Source of the DNA: Clostridia bacterium
Lineage (GTDB): Bacteria; Bacillota; Clostridia; Saccharofermentanales; Saccharofermentanaceae
Direction: 5' to 3'
NCBI GenBank assembly: GCA_016287245.1
Contig: JAEEWG010000001.1
Span: 62,001 to 126,000 of the forward strand
DNA: 64,000 bases
The notes under the pieces were generated by a model, which saw only the letters and a program-made list of their open reading frames with translations, was not told where the DNA came from and ran no database searches. Made by a program: the position numbers and the translations under genes. Positions 61,762 to 64,000 of this stretch are shown here, in pieces (within the stretch, counting starts at the first letter, position 1; every line of letters begins with the position of its first letter).

Positions 61762-62637
61762 ATGAGATTCGGGTTTGCGATTAATGAAGAAAAGGATATC
61801 GATTTTTCGTTTTCCTCATATGCGGCGGATGTCATTCATAAGAAGGGCGGCACCGTCGTTCTGGATGAGATCTATAAGGATACTCCGTTAAAAGATCTTC
61901 CTTACGTGGAGTTCGGGTCCTATGCTGACTGTGATATCCTCATTTCTTTCGGCGGAGACGGTACTTTCCTTCGGACTGCACATAAGCATCTGAAGACGAG
62001 AACACCGATCATCGGTGTCAATCTCGGCAGTATCGGATTCATGACCGAGATCCATAAGGACAGTTTCGAAGACGCCATTGACCGTCTCATCGACGGAAAA
62101 TATACCCTGGAGATGCGTTCGCAGCTGGATGTCACTCTCATGGACGAAAATGGAAATGTCAAGGAGCACGGGCTCTGCCTGAATGACTGCGTGATCGCCA
62201 GAGGCCTGAATATGCATGTGGTTACTCTCGACCTTCTGATCGACCACGATTATGTCGAGCGTCTTTCCGGCGATGGTGTCATCCTTTCGACTGCGACCGG
62301 TTCTACGGCATACTGTCTTGCGGCAGGTGGTCCGATCGTACAGCCGGAACTGGATATCTTCATGGTCACGCCGATCTGTCCGCATACACTTCATAACCGT
62401 ACCTATATCGTTTCCGGGGACAGCACGATGGAGATCATTATCGAGAAATTCTCCGAACCGCCGATCATTTCTCTGGATGGACGTGACAATATCGAGCTTT
62501 CCTACCATGACCGCATCCTCATCAGAAAGTCCGACGAGGATGTCGTGGTCGCAAAACTTGGCTATAAGAATTTCTATCAGACCGTTAGACAGAAGATCCG
62601 TGCAAGAGGTAGTTTCTATGAAGATGGCGAAAAATGA
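61762..62637 (+). CDS. nadK: NAD kinase
   Basis: NadK phosphorylates NAD to NADP. The 291-residue protein has the signature SFGGDGTFLRTAHK (GGDG binding loop), GVNLGSIGFMTEI (NxxxLGFL-type), the catalytic-core segment LNDCVIARGLNMHVV, SGDGVILSTATGSTAYCLAAGGPIVQPEL and SLDGRDNIEL. AAGGGAAGGAG precedes the ATG. It overlaps argR by 20 bases. Confidence 0.96.
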   Translation: MRFGFAINEEKDIDFSFSSYAADVIHKKGGTVVLDEIYKDTPLKDLPYVEFGSYADCDILISFGGDGTFLRTAHKHLKTRTPIIGVNLGSIGFMTEIHKDSFEDAIDRLIDGKYTLEMRSQLDVTLMDENGNVKEHGLCLNDCVIARGLNMHVVTLDLLIDHDYVERLSGDGVILSTATGSTAYCLAAGGPIVQPELDIFMVTPICPHTLHNRTYIVSGDSTMEIIIEKFSEPPIISLDGRDNIELSYHDRILIRKSDEDVVVAKLGYKNFYQTVRQKIRARGSFYEDGEK

Positions 62638-63094
62638 ACGACAGGAAGCGATGCTCCGTCTGGTCCGTGCCAAAGAGATCAGCACGCAGGAAGAACTGGC
62701 AAGGGAACTGGAATCCCAGGGCTGGCAGGTCACTCAGGCGACAGTTTCCCGTGATATAAAAGATCTGGGCATCATCAAGGTCACGCTCCCTTCTGGTGGA
62801 ACGAAATACAGTGTTCTGGACCGTACCGGCGATGTGGCACCGGGACGACTGCTTTCGGTATTTGCCCATTCGGTGCTTTCCAGTGATGTGGCCATGAATA
62901 TGGTCGTGATCCGTACTCTTCCGGGTATGGCGAATGCGGCGGCCTCTGCCCTGGATTCGATCCATCTTTCGGGTGTCGTAGGATCGATCGCCGGAGATGA
63001 TACGATCTTCGTGGCGACCCCGTCTCCTGAAGATGCTCTGGCGATCCAGGCCACCATCAAGGACATGAACAGTCGAATGAATGCCGATTTTTAA
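62618..63094 (+). CDS. argR: Arginine repressor ArgR
   Basis: ArgR represses arginine synthesis and activates its breakdown when bound to arginine. The 158-residue protein has the N-terminal winged helix (EELARELESQGWQVTQATVS, SRDIKDLGIIKV) and the C-terminal hexamer and arginine-binding domain with LPGMANAAASALDS and GDDTIFVATPS. Start: ATG at 62618 with AGAGG 8 bases upstream, inside nadK; longer in-frame upstream sequence is only the antisense-free shadow of nadK. It precedes recN in the usual argR-recN order. Confidence 0.95.
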   Translation: MKMAKNERQEAMLRLVRAKEISTQEELARELESQGWQVTQATVSRDIKDLGIIKVTLPSGGTKYSVLDRTGDVAPGRLLSVFAHSVLSSDVAMNMVVIRTLPGMANAAASALDSIHLSGVVGSIAGDDTIFVATPSPEDALAIQATIKDMNSRMNADF

Positions 63095-63109
63095 GCGAGG
63101 AAGAGCTCT

Positions 63110-64000
63110 GTGTTAGTTAGCCTGACGATCCAAGATTTCGCGATAGTTGAGTATGCGTCTTTTACGCCCGGAAGGGGACTTAATATCCTGACGGGTGAGA
63201 CCGGCGCGGGTAAATCTCTCATTATCGACGCGATCGGTGCACTTCTTGGGCACCGCATCGGCAGGGACTATGTCCGTAAAGACAGTGATAAGGCCGTGAT
63301 CGAGGCGGTCTTTGATGAGGTCTCCTCTGTGATCCCGCGATCCGTTTTCGATGAATTCGGTATCGAGTGTGAAGAGGACACGATCATACTTCTTCGGGAG
63401 ATCAGTAAAGACGGCAAGAGCCTTGTGCGCGTCAACGGACGCACGATGCCGGTATCTGTTCTTCGCACGATAGGATCTTATCTTATAGATATCCACGGCC
63501 AGCATGATCAGCAGACGATTTTTGACAGCTCCAAGCATCTGGGGATCCTCGATGATTATCTCGGGGAGAAGATCCGTCCGCATATTTCCGCTTTTTCCGA
63601 GAAACTGAATGAATACCGGGAGATACTGAATCTTCGTAAGCAGTATGAATCTGATCCCGAGAAGAGCCGCCAGATGCAGGATCTTCTTTTATATCAGATC
63701 CGGGAAATCGAAGAGGGGCACTTTAAAGAAGGGGAAGAAGAAGAACTGTCCGAGAAACTTAAAGTCTTAAAGCAGGACGAGAAGAGACGCTTCCATCTTT
63801 CTTTTGTGCAGGGCGCTTTATCGACCGAGGATTCCGAATCTCCGCTTTCCGCGCTTCAGACCGCCTCCGAGCATCTGGAAGCACTTTCTTCCATTGACGG
63901 ATCTTTTACCGAAAAAGCACAGCAGATGAAGTCCCTGGTCATGGATCTTCAGGGCCTTCACGACGAGATCGGTTCGGAGGATCTCTCCTCCGGGGAGACT
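63110..64000 (+). CDS. recN: DNA repair protein RecN, N-terminal part (runs off the window)
   Basis: The first 297 codons of an SMC-like ATPase that acts in double-strand break repair. GTG start (63110) with GAGGAAGAG upstream. The N-terminus is LVSLTIQDFAIVEYASFTPG followed by LTGETGAGKSLIIDAIG, the Walker A motif, then VNGRTMPVSVLRTIGSYLID and IHGQHDQQTIFDSSKH, where the HGQHD motif is typical. Coiled coil begins near residue 160. The end lies beyond the window. Confidence 0.95.
   Translation, partial: MLVSLTIQDFAIVEYASFTPGRGLNILTGETGAGKSLIIDAIGALLGHRIGRDYVRKDSDKAVIEAVFDEVSSVIPRSVFDEFGIECEEDTIILLREISKDGKSLVRVNGRTMPVSVLRTIGSYLIDIHGQHDQQTIFDSSKHLGILDDYLGEKIRPHISAFSEKLNEYREILNLRKQYESDPEKSRQMQDLLLYQIREIEEGHFKEGEEEELSEKLKVLKQDEKRRFHLSFVQGALSTEDSESPLSALQTASEHLEALSSIDGSFTEKAQQMKSLVMDLQGLHDEIGSEDLSSGET

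Noticed and set aside
62252..62617. Upstream extension of the argR frame inside nadK
   Set aside because: Ser/Arg-rich and unlike ArgR; a ribosome site places the start at 62618.

Overview
The window is about 64 kb of chromosome from a Gram-positive, clostridia-type bacterium (Firmicutes). The evidence is the Firmicutes gene order (topA-trmFO, dnaG-trmK-nif3, efp-asp23-amaP-nusB-xseAB-ispA-dxs-nadK-argR-recN), an EF-P without its modification genes nearby, AmaP/Asp23 alkaline-shock proteins, strong AGGAGG ribosome binding sites, sigma-A promoters, and secreted proteins with Gram-positive signal peptides. No phage, insertion sequence, CRISPR array or origin was seen. Species cannot be named from sequence alone.

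Layout. 1-3.1 kb: end of polA, coaE, a small membrane protein and an ABC exporter. 3.1-3.4 kb: an SDR gene reduced by internal deletions. 3.5-11.2 kb: ychF (minus strand), then comM, dprA, topA and trmFO. 11.1-18.9 kb: a membrane protein followed by a compact signalling island: zinc-ribbon/FHA protein, membrane PP2C phosphatase, membrane serine protease with a cytoplasmic FHA domain, soluble PP2C, and a membrane Ser/Thr kinase. 18.9-21.1 kb: tgt and queA on the minus strand (queuosine). 21.2-26.8 kb: dapA, dapB, yajC, dnaG, trmK, nif3. 26.8-27.2 kb: RNase P RNA. 27.2-36.2 kb: long-form purM, two lipoproteins, tRNA-Lys(CTT), metY, a DUF4867 gene with an operator-like promoter, lysC (minus) and a YqeG-type phosphatase.

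36.4-55.1 kb is the most striking region: nine consecutive genes for secreted proteins, all on the plus strand, all ending in the same tandem fibronectin-III-like module of about 180 residues. Their heads differ. Six carry Bacteroides/Listeria-type leucine-rich repeats preceded by an EF-hand-like calcium loop. Three carry DUF6273-like heads, one of them with InlB-type B repeats. Signal peptides and C-terminal modules of the first genes are nearly identical at DNA level while the middles diverge, so the locus looks like a cassette-type family of variable surface or secreted binding proteins. No LPXTG, SLH or other known anchor was seen.

55.2-64 kb returns to conserved housekeeping genes: efp, asp23, amaP, a DUF2273 gene, nusB, xseA, xseB, ispA, dxs, nadK, argR and the start of recN.

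Starts were chosen from ribosome binding sites and protein alignment by eye. Several differ from the longest open frame (topA, the membrane protein at 11148, nif3, metY, lipoproteins, array genes, efp, dxs, argR). Domain names come from remembered family motifs; no database was searched.
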